64,000 nucleotides of DNA from Phycisphaerae bacterium (GCA_030612705.1 JAUWNI010000005.1:1-64000), one strand, 5' to 3'. Shown: positions 40,876 to 51,462, numbered from the stretch's first letter. Numbers and translations: made by a program. Notes: generated from the letters alone by a model not told the origin.

Positions 40876-41056
40876 TGCTCCGGTATGCCACTGGCGCTTG
40901 CGAAAGGCCCTGTAATATAATACCTGAAAATGACGACACTGGCAAATGAACGCCAGGTCGAATTAGCGAAACACCATGGCTTTTGTTCACGTAAATGCCG
41001 GAGGTAAGGGAGTTTGTGCGCTTGGAAAGCCTGTGTGACGATGTGGGCGCAGCAGA

Positions 41057-41141
41057 GAAGCCGACGTTGCGTCGGCTTCGTCCTGCCGCCCTGGGGCGGC
41101 ATAGATTGTTGTACCAGGCGCTCCCCGCGGGGCGCGCCTGG
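41057..41141. terminator. Pair of strong hairpins 3' of the pseudopilin gene (possible terminators)
   Basis: gaagccgac-gttgc-gtcggcttc (41057-41079) and ccaggcgc...gcgcctgg (about 41114-41141). Confidence 0.45.
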
Positions 41142-41167
41142 CGAAGAGCAGACTAACCCTGGCTCGA

Positions 41168-41662
41168 CTAGTACGTGTTGTACGCCTTGCCGTTCTGGTC
41201 CGTCACATTTGTGTTCGCGATGAACACGCCGGTGTTCGGATTGTAGATCCAACCACCGTTATCAGCCGCCACCGTCGGCGGACTGTTGACGGCATCGAAC
41301 GCGACGGTGGTCGGGTTGGTCTGGTCGCCGACCGGGCAGGGCGGAATCGCCATCAGGTACGGGCCGTACGGGTGGGCGGCATCCTTGGTGGCAACGACGC
41401 CGCCGGAAGCGTCGGAGTACTGTGTAAGCTGCCCGAGGAAACCGGCCTGCGTCGGATACGAGCTGCTGTGCTCGGCCGAGTAGAGGTTGATGGCGTTGCG
41501 GATGATGGCCAGATTGCCGGCCAGGGCCGAGTCTCCCGCACCGGCGGTGCCCCGACTGAGCCGCGGAATCGCCATCGCGGCGATGATGCCGATAATCACA
41601 ATCACCACCACCAATTCGACCAGCGAAAACGCTGCACTACGACTTCTGCTGTTGGTTTTCAT
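41168..41662 (-). CDS. Type IV pilin / type II secretion pseudopilin
   Basis: Prepilin motif AAFSLVELVVVIVIIGIIAAMAIPRLSRG. Confidence 0.92.
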   Translation of the reverse strand: MKTNSRSRSAAFSLVELVVVIVIIGIIAAMAIPRLSRGTAGAGDSALAGNLAIIRNAINLYSAEHSSSYPTQAGFLGQLTQYSDASGGVVATKDAAHPYGPYLMAIPPCPVGDQTNPTTVAFDAVNSPPTVAADNGGWIYNPNTGVFIANTNVTDQNGKAYNTY

Positions 41663-41818
41663 GGGCTGCTCTCCAGTACAACAATCGTTATCCTAAGGAA
41701 TCCGGCCGCCAACGACCTGTTAACTATATTGGCACCGGTCTTTCCGACATTCTTTCATCGTCAATCCGCAATCCCGGCTTTAGTACTGACGATTGCCTAA
41801 TGTCAATTGTATCCGTCA

Positions 41819-42361
41819 CTATTTTCCCACAGCCGCCACACTGAGGACCACACGCATCCGACCCCGTTGGAAAACCACGAAATCATGTCGAATTTCGACC
41901 AGCCGATAACCATCGAGCTCCGCGCCGCGGCGCAGGAGGAGGTCGTCGACCAGGGCCAACGGGATGCGGCCGGTCAGGACCCCCTGCAATGTGTGTTGGG
42001 CCTCGAACGGCGGGGGCGGCTCGGCCGCGGGCTGCTCGCGCGGCTCCGATTTCCTCATCTCCGTGGAAACGGGGGGGTTCAGGACGATTGCCATCGCGGG
42101 TGTTGGGACGAACAGATCGCGGCTGATGTGTTCAAAGGGCAAAGCGGCTCGGATGTTCCGATGGCTGTGTAACGATTCGACTAAGGCGTCAATATCGACC
42201 GGATCGAGGGGCAACTCGACCGCCGCAGAGATCGGGGACGAAGATGCCGCACTCGCCGGGCTCGGCTCCGGGTTTCCGGTCAGCATGTCGATCCCCCACA
42301 TGATCGCGACCAAACCGAAGACACCGCCGAATAGCTTTTGCCGTGGGGAAAACGATTTCAT
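41819..42361 (-). CDS. Hypothetical pilus/secretion-associated protein
   Basis: N-terminal TM plus LQGVLTGRIPLALVDDLLLRRGAELDGYRLVEIRHDFVVFQRG (PilP/GspC-like); in operon with pilO. Confidence 0.6.
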   Translation of the reverse strand: MKSFSPRQKLFGGVFGLVAIMWGIDMLTGNPEPSPASAASSSPISAAVELPLDPVDIDALVESLHSHRNIRAALPFEHISRDLFVPTPAMAIVLNPPVSTEMRKSEPREQPAAEPPPPFEAQHTLQGVLTGRIPLALVDDLLLRRGAELDGYRLVEIRHDFVVFQRGRMRVVLSVAAVGK

Positions 42362-42942
42362 GGCCGCCCCCCCGTGTCTCCGACCGGCTGATCCTTCAAC
42401 ATGTAGAGCCGCAGCGTCCAGGACAACTCGCAGATCGCATAGGTGGAGCCGCGGGCGCTCTTGATCGAGAACTCTTGCAGCGAGTAGTACGGAATCTCCC
42501 GGGACAAGAGATCGAGCAGGCGCGCGAAGCTGAGACTGGTGCCCCTCCCGGAGAACTCGATGTCGCCGGTCAGGTAACCGTCGGCCTGCCGCGCCGGTTG
42601 CGGCAACACCTGGGTGATCTGCAAGTTACACTCGATTGCCAGGCTCGCGACACGTTGTAGAAACGGGGTGAGGGCGTCGGTCTTCGGGGCTGCGCGGGTC
42701 CGGTCGATGACACCGCTTTGCAACATGTCGATTTCGGTGTTGACCAAGCGCAGGCGTTCGTTGGTTTGCTCCATCTTGGCTTCGGCGGCGGCGATTTCCG
42801 CGGAAAGAGCGCGGTATTCCGCGGTGTTGGCGCTGGCCGGATAAGCCACCCCGAAACCCGCGGCCAGCGCGATGACGATGAGTGCGGCAAAGCCGATCAC
42901 GTCCACATCGTAAATCGCGCAAGGCTTGCGGCAGAGGATCAT
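42358..42942 (-). CDS. pilO: PilO-like pilus assembly protein
   Basis: TM, coiled coil, position after pilN with overlapping start/stop. Confidence 0.65.
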   Translation of the reverse strand: MILCRKPCAIYDVDVIGFAALIVIALAAGFGVAYPASANTAEYRALSAEIAAAEAKMEQTNERLRLVNTEIDMLQSGVIDRTRAAPKTDALTPFLQRVASLAIECNLQITQVLPQPARQADGYLTGDIEFSGRGTSLSFARLLDLLSREIPYYSLQEFSIKSARGSTYAICELSWTLRLYMLKDQPVGDTGGRP

Positions 42943-43583
42943 GGCGCACCCTCCATCCGCCGACACTCGAGGTGGAACGTGAGCGCGACGCCCGTACGAT
43001 ACGGTTCGCGCGCGGTGCGCAGCAGCTCGACTTGCTCCCACCGCGGCACGTTTTGCAGCGCGTCGATCAATCGCGTGAGTTCATCGTGGTTGACGGCGCA
43101 GCCGCGCATCTGAACGGTCACTGGATTGCGGATGGGAGTCGTGTCGCGGGTGGCCGTCTTTTGCGTCCCGGCCCGCGATGCCTCGGCCGGAGACCTGGCT
43201 GGACGGCGTGTGTCGCCGGGCGACGGGGTCCGGATTTCGGTTAATACCACCCCCTCGGGAGCCAGGCTGGTCAACGTGAGCAATTGCCCAGGGAGGGTTT
43301 GCTCTTGATGCAGGGCGGTCAAGGCCCGGGCCCGCTCGGCCAGCTTGTTACGGGCAACGGTGACGAACATCAACCGACGATCGAGCTCGGTCTGCTGGAT
43401 CTGTACGCTGCTGAACTCGCGGCTGAGCCGACCGATGGCCCGATCGGTCGCGCGGAGTGCCACCCAGGTACCGGCCACAAGCAACCCCGCGGACAGCAAC
43501 ACGACCACCCACGCGTTTCGGCGGTTGGTACGTCGCCGAACGTTGTGACATGAATCCGGTAGCAGGTTAACCGCGCAATTCAT
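42939..43583 (-). CDS. pilN: PilN-like pilus assembly protein
   Basis: MNCAVNLLPDSCHNVRRRTNRRNAWVVVLLSAGLLVAG, position after pilM. Confidence 0.75.
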   Translation of the reverse strand: MNCAVNLLPDSCHNVRRRTNRRNAWVVVLLSAGLLVAGTWVALRATDRAIGRLSREFSSVQIQQTELDRRLMFVTVARNKLAERARALTALHQEQTLPGQLLTLTSLAPEGVVLTEIRTPSPGDTRRPARSPAEASRAGTQKTATRDTTPIRNPVTVQMRGCAVNHDELTRLIDALQNVPRWEQVELLRTAREPYRTGVALTFHLECRRMEGAP

Positions 43584-44764
43584 TGAGCCTCCAGGTCGAG
43601 GATCGCGCCGCCGATCACGGCCGCCTCCTCCGGCTGGATGGTGGTGTTGACCAGGGGGCGTTCCCACGGCGTCGGCGGCAATTCAACGGGTAGCGCGGGC
43701 GTCTCGCCCGCGGCTAAACCGGATGTGGCACCGGCGCCCCGCCGTTGGTTGGATAGCAGGTCGACCGGCATGTCCAGTTGGAGTTCGAGGTATTCGGCGA
43801 AACCGCGCAGGTTCGCGCCGCCGCCGGCGAGCAGCAGCCGGGTGACGTTGACGTCGGAGAAGTTCTGCAGCACATATGCCAGGCAGCGGTTGATCTCGTA
43901 CACCAGGTTATCCAACGGCTCGCGCAGCAAGCCGAAAACGACGCCGGGAATATCCTGGGCGTTCATCAACTCGCTGGGGACGGGGTCTGGCTGCGACGCA
44001 CGAATTCCGCGCTCGGTCGGCTGAATGCCATGTGTGCGCTTGATCTGTTCGGCGCTCGCGTGGTTGACTTCGAAGGCGTCCGCCAGACGATGGGTCCATT
44101 GATCGGACGAGGCGGACAGCGAACGGATATACGTCGGCACCCGTCCCAGAACCACCGTGAACGTCGTGGAGTGGAAACCGAGGTCGAGGATGCCCCATAA
44201 TTCGTTCTCCTCCGGCGACCATATCCGACCGGCGATGTGCACCAACGCGCAGGGTGAGACGTCGATGCGTCGCAGACGCAACCGCTCGCGCGCGAATACG
44301 TCGTGCCAGGCGATCGCACGTTCGATCGGCAGCGCGACCGCCATCACGTTCAGACCCTGCTGATGCCTGGGCGGCAACTGCCAATAACGCACTTCCAACT
44401 CGTGTGCTTCAGTGCGCATTTCGCGCGCCACTTCCCACGCCAGCGCCTCGCGGACGCGCTTCGGGGATTGCGCCAAGGCCTTCTTCGGCAGCCGCAGGGC
44501 GCAAAATCGTACATTGGGCGGGGAGAGTACGAGCCCGATGTCGCTCCCGGAAAAACTGCCCTGACCGGCGAGCCGCGCCAGCCGCGAGTAATCGGGCTGC
44601 GGCAGCTCGCCGTCGGCCGGCCGCTGGCTCGGCAAAAGCTCAAGCCGCAACGCATCGCGTCTCACCAGATGGGATCCGCGGGCCGTCGCCTGGAAGGCGC
44701 GGATGCCGGCTGATCCCACGTCGAAGGTGATTACCGAGTTGCGCGAGCGGAACCGGGAAAACAT
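43580..44764 (-). CDS. pilM: PilM-like pilus assembly ATPase/actin-like protein
   Basis: VITFDVGSAGIRAFQ, GILDLGFHSTTFTVV, RLLLAGGGANLRGFAEYLE. Confidence 0.85.
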   Translation of the reverse strand: MFSRFRSRNSVITFDVGSAGIRAFQATARGSHLVRRDALRLELLPSQRPADGELPQPDYSRLARLAGQGSFSGSDIGLVLSPPNVRFCALRLPKKALAQSPKRVREALAWEVAREMRTEAHELEVRYWQLPPRHQQGLNVMAVALPIERAIAWHDVFARERLRLRRIDVSPCALVHIAGRIWSPEENELWGILDLGFHSTTFTVVLGRVPTYIRSLSASSDQWTHRLADAFEVNHASAEQIKRTHGIQPTERGIRASQPDPVPSELMNAQDIPGVVFGLLREPLDNLVYEINRCLAYVLQNFSDVNVTRLLLAGGGANLRGFAEYLELQLDMPVDLLSNQRRGAGATSGLAAGETPALPVELPPTPWERPLVNTTIQPEEAAVIGGAILDLEAQ

Positions 44765-44797
44765 TTCGCAGGCACTCCGGGCCGATTACCGGCCGCT

Positions 44798-46009
44798 TCA
44801 GGCTCCCGCCATCGCCAAATCGAACAACGGGATGAACAGCGACATCGCGACCACCCCCACGAACAGCCCCATCACACACAGCAGAGTCGGCTCGGCGATC
44901 CGGGTCAGTCCCGTGACGAGTTGGGAGTTGTCGTCGTCGATCCACTTGGAAACAAAATCGACCGCGTCCGCCAGACGACCGTTTTCCTCGCCGGTGCGGA
45001 TGGCGGAAGCGACGACCGGCTCGACCAGACTCGAGTCGGCCAGCGTCCGCCCGATCGAGCCGCCGCCCGCGATGGCTTCTTCCACATCATTCACCAGCCC
45101 GATGAAGACGACGTTGGTGAGGGCCGACTTCGAATGCTGGATGGTTTCGAGCAGGGGCACGTGGCTGCGGAGCAATGCCGCCCAGATCCGCAGGACGCGC
45201 GCGAAGATCAGACGGGAGGCAATTCGGCCGATTATCGGAATTTTCAGCAGAACAACATCGAATTGCCGGCGGAAGCTCGACACTCGGAATATGACCACTA
45301 AGCTTACGATAAGCGCGATCAGCACTCCCAAACCCACCGGCCACCACTGCCGCGCGTATTCCGAGAAAATGAACATTATTTGCGTAGTCGGCGGCAACGG
45401 TGAGTTGAGGTTGTCGAAGAGGCCTTTGAAACGCGGCACCACAAAGCCAAGTATCACGCAGGCCACGCCTATACATAACACGCTCAGAATGCTCGGGTAG
45501 AGCAGGGCCCCAATGATGGTTTTGCGCACGTGTCGCTGGCGGGTGGTCATCTCGTTGAGACGATCGAAGGCCTCCGGCAACGAGGCGGTGGCTTCGCCGG
45601 CGGAAACCATCGAGCAAAAAACCGGTTTAAAAACGTCGGGCCGCTCGTTGAACGCCTCGGTGAGCGTGCCGCCTTCCTCGACGTGCTGGCGGACATTGCG
45701 AACCAGATTGGCGAACGAGGGTTTTGAGGCTTGCCGCTCGATGGCCTCCAGAGCCGGCACGAGGGCCGAGCCGGCCTCGAGCAGCATTTTCAACTGCTGG
45801 GTGAACAGGACCAGATCGCCCGAGCCTGAGCCGCGCGAGCGTTGCTTCAAGATCGATGGCTTGGTGTCCCCCTCGCGGACCGCGTCGAGCCGAAGCATCA
45901 TGAGTCCCTTGGCGCGGAGGGATTCGGCGGCTTCGGCAGAGGAGGCGGCCTCGACGAGGTCGTTGACCACCCGGCCATTGTTCGTCATGGCTTCGTAGGC
46001 GAATTGCAC
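44798..46009 (-). CDS. PilC/GspF type II secretion inner membrane protein
   Basis: LVLFTQQLKMLLEAGSALVPALEAIERQ, IRTGEENGRLADAVDFVSKW. Confidence 0.92.
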   Translation of the reverse strand: MQFAYEAMTNNGRVVNDLVEAASSAEAAESLRAKGLMMLRLDAVREGDTKPSILKQRSRGSGSGDLVLFTQQLKMLLEAGSALVPALEAIERQASKPSFANLVRNVRQHVEEGGTLTEAFNERPDVFKPVFCSMVSAGEATASLPEAFDRLNEMTTRQRHVRKTIIGALLYPSILSVLCIGVACVILGFVVPRFKGLFDNLNSPLPPTTQIMFIFSEYARQWWPVGLGVLIALIVSLVVIFRVSSFRRQFDVVLLKIPIIGRIASRLIFARVLRIWAALLRSHVPLLETIQHSKSALTNVVFIGLVNDVEEAIAGGGSIGRTLADSSLVEPVVASAIRTGEENGRLADAVDFVSKWIDDDNSQLVTGLTRIAEPTLLCVMGLFVGVVAMSLFIPLFDLAMAGA

Positions 46010-46078
46010 GGTTGATTCCTTTCTCGGCTCCGCCCGTGACTGCTACGAATGGCCGGTTGTAAACCGGTCCCGCAATTC

Positions 46079-47839
46079 TTATGTACTCGCCGCTGCCGTT
46101 GTTTTCATCTGTACCTCGGCGCGGGTTCGGTCTTCGGATTCGGCGTGCGTGACGCGCAGGACCTCTTCGAGCGTCGACTCGCCGGCCTCGACCAGACGTA
46201 GTCCGATCTCGCGCAGCGGCCGCCATCCATACTGGCGCACGAAGGCTTTGAGGGCCTCCTCGTCATCGACGGTGTGGAGGAATTGCCGGACGGCGTCGGT
46301 CACCTCGAGAATTTCATAAATTCCTTTTCGCCCGCGGTAACCGCTGTCGTGGCACTTGGCACAGCCTTCACCTTTATAGAAGACACGATTCATGTCCCCA
46401 TGCCAGCCGGCGTCGGTCAGGGCGGCGTCGGAGGGGTAATAGGAAGTCCGACAGTGGGGACAGATCGTCCGAGCCAGACGTTGGGCAACCACGCCGTTGA
46501 AGGCCGACGCGAGCAGGTACGGTTCGATTCCCATGTCGACCAGGCGGATGAATGAGGCCGGGGCGTTGTTGGTGTGCAAAGTTGACAGGACCAGGTGGCC
46601 GGTGAGGGCGGCCTGGATCGCGACCCGTGCGGTTTCGGTATCGCGAATCTCGCCGACCATAATCACGTCGGGATCCTGTCGCAGGATCGATCGCAGGGCG
46701 CGGGCGAAGGTCAACCCGATCGCATCGCTCACTTGAATCTGATTGATTTCGTCGAGCTGGTACTCGACGGGGTCTTCGATCGTGATGATGTTCCGCTCCG
46801 GCGACGAGAGCAGATCGATGACAGAGTAGAGCGTGGTGGTCTTGCCGCTGCCGGTCGGGCCGGTGACCAGGGCGATCCCGTAGGCCCTGGCGAAGATTCG
46901 ATGGAACATCGGCAGTTGCGCGGTATCCAGGCCGAGCTCTTCGAGGGTGACGGTCAAGTTACTCTTGTCGAGAATCCGCATCACGACTTTTTCGCCGAGC
47001 AGGGTCGGCATGGAGGAGACGCGCAGGTCGATCTCGCGTCCCTCGGCGACGACGTGCACGCGGCCTTCCTGAGGCAAGCGGCGCTCGGCGATGTCCATCT
47101 TTCCGATAACTTTGACGCGGGAGATGATCGCGGTGTGCATCCCCGCCGGGGCCGACATCAGCTCGCACAGCCGCCCGTCGATCCGGTAGCGGATACGGGT
47201 GGCTTTCTTGGTCGGCTCGATGTGGATGTCGCTGGCGCCGTCGCGGATCGCGGTCAGCACGGCCAGATTGACGAGGTTGATGATCGGGCTGCCCTCGATC
47301 ATCCGGCCGAGCTCTTGGGCCGTATCGTCGTCCATCGACTCGCGCTCGACGACCTCGACATCGCTCTCGGTCAGGTTGACGAGGAAGGAATCAACGTCGA
47401 CCTGCTCGCCGAGGTATTTCTCCTGGAACTCGACGATGTTGTTCTCGAGCGCGAGGACGGGGTTGATCTCGCAGCCGGTCAGCAAGCTCAGTCGGTCGAT
47501 GGTCGGAAGCGATTGCGGTTCGGCCATCGCGACGGTCAGTGTGCCCCCGACCTTGAACATCGGCAAAGCCTTCAGCCGTGCCGCTTCCTCGCGCTCCAAC
47601 AGTCGGGCAACGTTCGGATCGATCAGGCCGTGCCGCAGTTGGCAACCCTTGACGTTCAGTTGTTTGGCGAGCGCGGAGATCAGCGCGTTGTGGGAGAGCA
47701 GCTTCAGATCGATCAGCAGTTCGCCGAGCCGTTTGTTATCGCCGTGCTGGTGTTTGAGGGCGCGCAGCAGGTCGTCTTCGCTGACGAGGCCCTCGGCGAT
47801 CAACATCTCTCCCAGTTTATTGGTACGTGTCAGTTTCAT
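46079..47839 (-). CDS. PilB/GspE assembly ATPase
   Basis: ALVTGPTGSGKTTTLYSVID, ITIEDPVEYQLDEINQIQV, ILRQDPDVIMVGEIRDTETARVAIQAALTGHLVLSTLHTNNA. Confidence 0.96.
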   Translation of the reverse strand: MKLTRTNKLGEMLIAEGLVSEDDLLRALKHQHGDNKRLGELLIDLKLLSHNALISALAKQLNVKGCQLRHGLIDPNVARLLEREEAARLKALPMFKVGGTLTVAMAEPQSLPTIDRLSLLTGCEINPVLALENNIVEFQEKYLGEQVDVDSFLVNLTESDVEVVERESMDDDTAQELGRMIEGSPIINLVNLAVLTAIRDGASDIHIEPTKKATRIRYRIDGRLCELMSAPAGMHTAIISRVKVIGKMDIAERRLPQEGRVHVVAEGREIDLRVSSMPTLLGEKVVMRILDKSNLTVTLEELGLDTAQLPMFHRIFARAYGIALVTGPTGSGKTTTLYSVIDLLSSPERNIITIEDPVEYQLDEINQIQVSDAIGLTFARALRSILRQDPDVIMVGEIRDTETARVAIQAALTGHLVLSTLHTNNAPASFIRLVDMGIEPYLLASAFNGVVAQRLARTICPHCRTSYYPSDAALTDAGWHGDMNRVFYKGEGCAKCHDSGYRGRKGIYEILEVTDAVRQFLHTVDDEEALKAFVRQYGWRPLREIGLRLVEAGESTLEEVLRVTHAESEDRTRAEVQMKTTAAAST

Positions 47840-48174
47840 CGTTTATAACTTCGAATGGCACTCTCAACGGTGTCGAACACGGTCAGTTGTGGCAAAACGT
47901 CGGTCAGGTCGAGCGCTTCACGACTCGTTTCGCCGAGCAGTGCCAGCCGGGGCCGGGCGGAGGCGGCTTGTTGCCCGGTGCACAATTCCAACAGCGCGTT
48001 GATACCGCTGCTGTCGAGATAGGGCACGTCGCTCATATCCAGCACGACTCGTCCACTCTTCTGGTCGATCGACAGGGTTAACGTCTGACGAAAGCCCTCC
48101 ACGTCATCACCCGCCAGCGGCCCATGCGGGACCAGGACGGATACGCTGCCATGGAGATGCGTATCCACTTTCAT
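47836..48174 (-). CDS. STAS-domain (anti-sigma-factor-antagonist-like) protein
   Basis: VLVPHGPLAGDDVEGFRQTL...GRVVLDMSDVPYLDSSGINALLEL. Confidence 0.85.
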   Translation of the reverse strand: MKVDTHLHGSVSVLVPHGPLAGDDVEGFRQTLTLSIDQKSGRVVLDMSDVPYLDSSGINALLELCTGQQAASARPRLALLGETSREALDLTDVLPQLTVFDTVESAIRSYKR

Positions 48175-49523
48175 GGCGCCGTCCTCTGCTGCTGTACCGA
48201 ATGTTCCGTCTGTTCATCGGTCGGTGACGCGCTCTCCGGTTTTGCGGGCGGGAGATCGCAGTACAGCGCGATATTTTGCTCGCGGGCCAACTCGACCGCG
48301 TCGAACGCGGAGACCAGTAACTTCTCCAACGGCTGTTTGTGGAAGCCGCTCCCGATCAGCCCGACGCGCACGCGCAGCTCGGCGCCCACGCCGCCGAATT
48401 GCGTGATTTGCTTGTGGGCGGTGTCCTGGATCTTTGCCGCGATCAGCCGACCGAGACTGCTGTCCAGCCGGCGCAGGAGCAATACGAACCGCTCGTCGGA
48501 AAAGCGGCCGATGATGTCGTCGGTGCGAATGCGGCGTTTGATCAGGTGTCCGATGTTTTCCACCAGCGCGTCGCGATCGCTCCAGCGACCTTCGTCGTCG
48601 AGCCGACGCAGTCCCTCCAGGGCCAGGGCGATGACGACCACGGGTTCGTTCTCCGCGTACGAGTCGGCCAGGGCCCGGGTGGCCAGCTCGAAGAAGTCGC
48701 CGCGCGTCAGTAATCCGGAAGCCTTGTCGGTCTTGTCGGCAACGCGAAGTTGTTCGATGACGGCGACGTGTTTCCAGAAGGCTGTAATCAGAACGGAGAG
48801 CTCCTGTCGCCGATCACGGTCGAGCGGTGTCGACGAGGGGAGTTTGCCGACCGCCACCAGACCGGCCGGCCGGCCGTTCTGGCGAATCGGAAAAACCCAC
48901 TCCCAGGATTCGTCGGCATCTTCCGCCAGTTGATCGATCAGCTCGCCGTGCGCCGGATCGGCGGCAAAGAACTCCCGGCCGACGGTGGCAACGTGTCCGA
49001 GAATCCCGCTGCGGGCACACTTCCCCTCGTTCGCCTTTTCCGACTGGGACAGGCTGCAAAGCTGCTCATCGCCGGACAACACCTGGTAACAGCGCACGCG
49101 GATCGCACCTAGCTGTTCCGTTAGCATCTCGCGTACCAACTGATCGAACGAATTCCACGGGCTCGTGTCGGGAAGCTGCTCCTCGCACCACGCCAGGAAG
49201 CTGCTTGTCATGTGCCGAAGAGCGTTGTTGTGCTCTGAAATCATGCTCTTTTCACGCCGGACGCCATCGGAAGTTTCTCTACCGATGTCAGCACGTTGAA
49301 TCGCTTTGGCCTCCTCCAATCGAGCGCGGGGGTGATACGCCATGCTCAACCAGATCCCGGTCGCGGTGACGAGATAGCCCGCGAGCGCGCCGCCGAGCAA
49401 CATCAGGTTGTCAAGCGACAACTCCGGCTCATACACCATCAGCAAATGATGGATGGCCAGAACGGTCAATCCGCCGCAGGTCAACCAAAGACCGACTCTT
49501 GCCGGCAATTTACGCTGTGGCAT
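48171..49523 (-). CDS. GAF-like/degenerate GGDEF domain protein
   Basis: TM N-terminus; GGDEF-like fold but signature reads RFSDERFVLLL. Confidence 0.7.
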   Translation of the reverse strand: MPQRKLPARVGLWLTCGGLTVLAIHHLLMVYEPELSLDNLMLLGGALAGYLVTATGIWLSMAYHPRARLEEAKAIQRADIGRETSDGVRREKSMISEHNNALRHMTSSFLAWCEEQLPDTSPWNSFDQLVREMLTEQLGAIRVRCYQVLSGDEQLCSLSQSEKANEGKCARSGILGHVATVGREFFAADPAHGELIDQLAEDADESWEWVFPIRQNGRPAGLVAVGKLPSSTPLDRDRRQELSVLITAFWKHVAVIEQLRVADKTDKASGLLTRGDFFELATRALADSYAENEPVVVIALALEGLRRLDDEGRWSDRDALVENIGHLIKRRIRTDDIIGRFSDERFVLLLRRLDSSLGRLIAAKIQDTAHKQITQFGGVGAELRVRVGLIGSGFHKQPLEKLLVSAFDAVELAREQNIALYCDLPPAKPESASPTDEQTEHSVQQQRTAP

Positions 49524-51048
49524 CGGCCATCTCTCTTTCAGAGGAAAACAAGGCCGCAAACTCCTCGGGGTGTTCCGCGCGGAAAGCCGGCAGCAATTCG
49601 AGGAACACGGCGGCGACCTCGGCGTCGAGTTTCGTGCCGGCCTCTTTGCGAAGGATGTCGTAGGCCTGTTCGATCGAGAACGCGACACGGTACGAGCGGG
49701 TCGATGTCAGAGCATCAAAGACGTCGACCACGTGTATGATGCGGGCGAACAGCGGGATCTCTTCGCGGGACAGACCATCCGGATACCCCGAGCCGTCCGG
49801 GTTTTCGTGGTGGTGGAGCACGCCGTCGAGAATGCTGCCGAAGCTGGCAATCGGCTTGAGGATCTCGTAGCCCATCCGTGGGTGTTTCTTGATGATGTCG
49901 TATTCCTGCTTCGTCAGCTTGCCGGTCTTGCACAGAATTCCTTCCGGGATGCCGATCTTCCCGACATCGTGCAACAGGCCCGACATCTCCAGGATCCGCA
50001 GTTCGTTCGGGGTGATTCCCATCCGCCGGCCGGTCAACTTCGCCAAGAACCCGACGCGTTCCGAATGGCCGGATGTGTAGTGATCCTTCTTGTCGATCGC
50101 CGCCACGAGTGCCCGCGTCGATTCAAACGACATGCGGCGAAGACGTTCGTGGATTTCCGTGTTGCTGATGATCTGGCCGCCGAACGATAGGATCGATTCG
50201 ATCATCAGCATGTCGCCGGCGGTGAACTCGCCGGCATCAAGCGCCCGCACCGCGAAGACCACTTCGACTTTGTCATCCAGACGCGTCATCGGTCCGAGCG
50301 CTATGCGGGCGGTGTCGGTGGAGATGACCGAGAGCGCCCGCGATCGTCGCACCGCCTCGATTTCCGCGGTCAACTGCTCCGTGAGCACCGATGCGTCGCC
50401 AGACGAAACCCACTCGCCGCAGAGCACGTCGTAGCAGCGATAGTCGCCGTTCGGCTCGACCGCCAACACGGTCCTGGCGGCCAGCGACTCGCCGAGTCGG
50501 CTGAGCAGCGCTCGCTCGATCGCGTCGGTATCGGTCAAGGTCGCGATCTGTTGGGTGAAATCGAAAATCAGGTTGAGCTGTTCGTAGCTGCGGAGCACCT
50601 CGTCCGCCAGCCCTTCGTTTTCGTCGAGCACTTGCCCAACCTGCTCCAGGATGTGTGAAAGCGATTCCAACTTGTCCAGCACCTGATGAGGAGAATCCGC
50701 CGCGCTTCGACGTGACGATGCGCCTTCAATCGCCAATAAGAATCCCGGGCTTCCGTTCAGCCGAATCGGTTGTCCGGCAACGCGAAAACCACGCGGGCAG
50801 CGGCCCTTCTTGAGGCAAGCCGCGTCGAGCCGGCCGGCGGCGGCGGCGCGCAGCCACGGACAACCACGCGCTTCAGTCTGACCGGGATCATCGTGCAGGC
50901 AGGTGCGCAGACAATGCACTGGGGGGTGCGGGGGCGAAACGCCCGGACCGACAAACCCCAACGAGCGATCCCTCGTGCCGGTCACGGCCCCTGATAAATG
51001 GCCGATCAGGTCCTTCACGAGGTTTCTTGTCTGTTTCGGCTTACTCAT
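49510..51048 (-). CDS. HD-GYP domain phosphodiesterase-like protein
   Basis: GHSERVGFLA, GLLHDVGKIGIPEGIL, HHHENPDGSGYPDGL, DALTSTRSYR. Confidence 0.93.
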   Translation of the reverse strand: MSKPKQTRNLVKDLIGHLSGAVTGTRDRSLGFVGPGVSPPHPPVHCLRTCLHDDPGQTEARGCPWLRAAAAGRLDAACLKKGRCPRGFRVAGQPIRLNGSPGFLLAIEGASSRRSAADSPHQVLDKLESLSHILEQVGQVLDENEGLADEVLRSYEQLNLIFDFTQQIATLTDTDAIERALLSRLGESLAARTVLAVEPNGDYRCYDVLCGEWVSSGDASVLTEQLTAEIEAVRRSRALSVISTDTARIALGPMTRLDDKVEVVFAVRALDAGEFTAGDMLMIESILSFGGQIISNTEIHERLRRMSFESTRALVAAIDKKDHYTSGHSERVGFLAKLTGRRMGITPNELRILEMSGLLHDVGKIGIPEGILCKTGKLTKQEYDIIKKHPRMGYEILKPIASFGSILDGVLHHHENPDGSGYPDGLSREEIPLFARIIHVVDVFDALTSTRSYRVAFSIEQAYDILRKEAGTKLDAEVAAVFLELLPAFRAEHPEEFAALFSSEREMADATA

Positions 51049-51078
51049 ACTACGCACCATTTGGCGGATCTGTCCTGA

Positions 51079-51462
51079 TTAGTCCGCCGGCCGCGGCGTA
51101 TCCTGCTTGTCTAGTTCCTCGACCAAACTGGCCAATTTCGTGGGGCTGAACGGCTTGGGGACCACGCGCACGCCCCATTCGGCCAGGCTCTGGCCGATCT
51201 CGCGGTGATCCCAACGGTTAGTCAAAACGACAATGCCCCGCGGCATATGCTCGTATCCCTTCAATTTCTCCAGCAGCCCCAGACCGTCCATCCCCGGCAT
51301 GTTGATGTCCGTGATCAAGATCTCCGGATGGTGCTCCTGCACAAGCTCCCAGGCGACGAGCCCATTATGCGCTTCCAGCACCTCATGCCCCTGACGCGAA
51401 AGCCACAGGCTGATTACCCGCAAAATGTGGGGGTCGTCTTCGGCTACTAGAATTAAGCTCAT
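51079..51462 (-). CDS. Response regulator receiver protein
   Basis: LILVAEDDPHILRVI, PEILITDINMPGMDGLGLLEKLK, PKPFSPTKL. Confidence 0.92.
   Translation of the reverse strand: MSLILVAEDDPHILRVISLWLSRQGHEVLEAHNGLVAWELVQEHHPEILITDINMPGMDGLGLLEKLKGYEHMPRGIVVLTNRWDHREIGQSLAEWGVRVVPKPFSPTKLASLVEELDKQDTPRPAD

Noticed and set aside
46595-47848. 417-aa plus-strand ORF antisense to pilB/gspE
   Set aside because: Antisense shadow of a strongly conserved ATPase; no recognisable motifs.
48171-49688. Upstream start of the GGDEF-like ORF at 49688
   Set aside because: The extension is an out-of-frame overlap with the HD-GYP gene; MPQRKLPARVGLWL at 49523 fits better.
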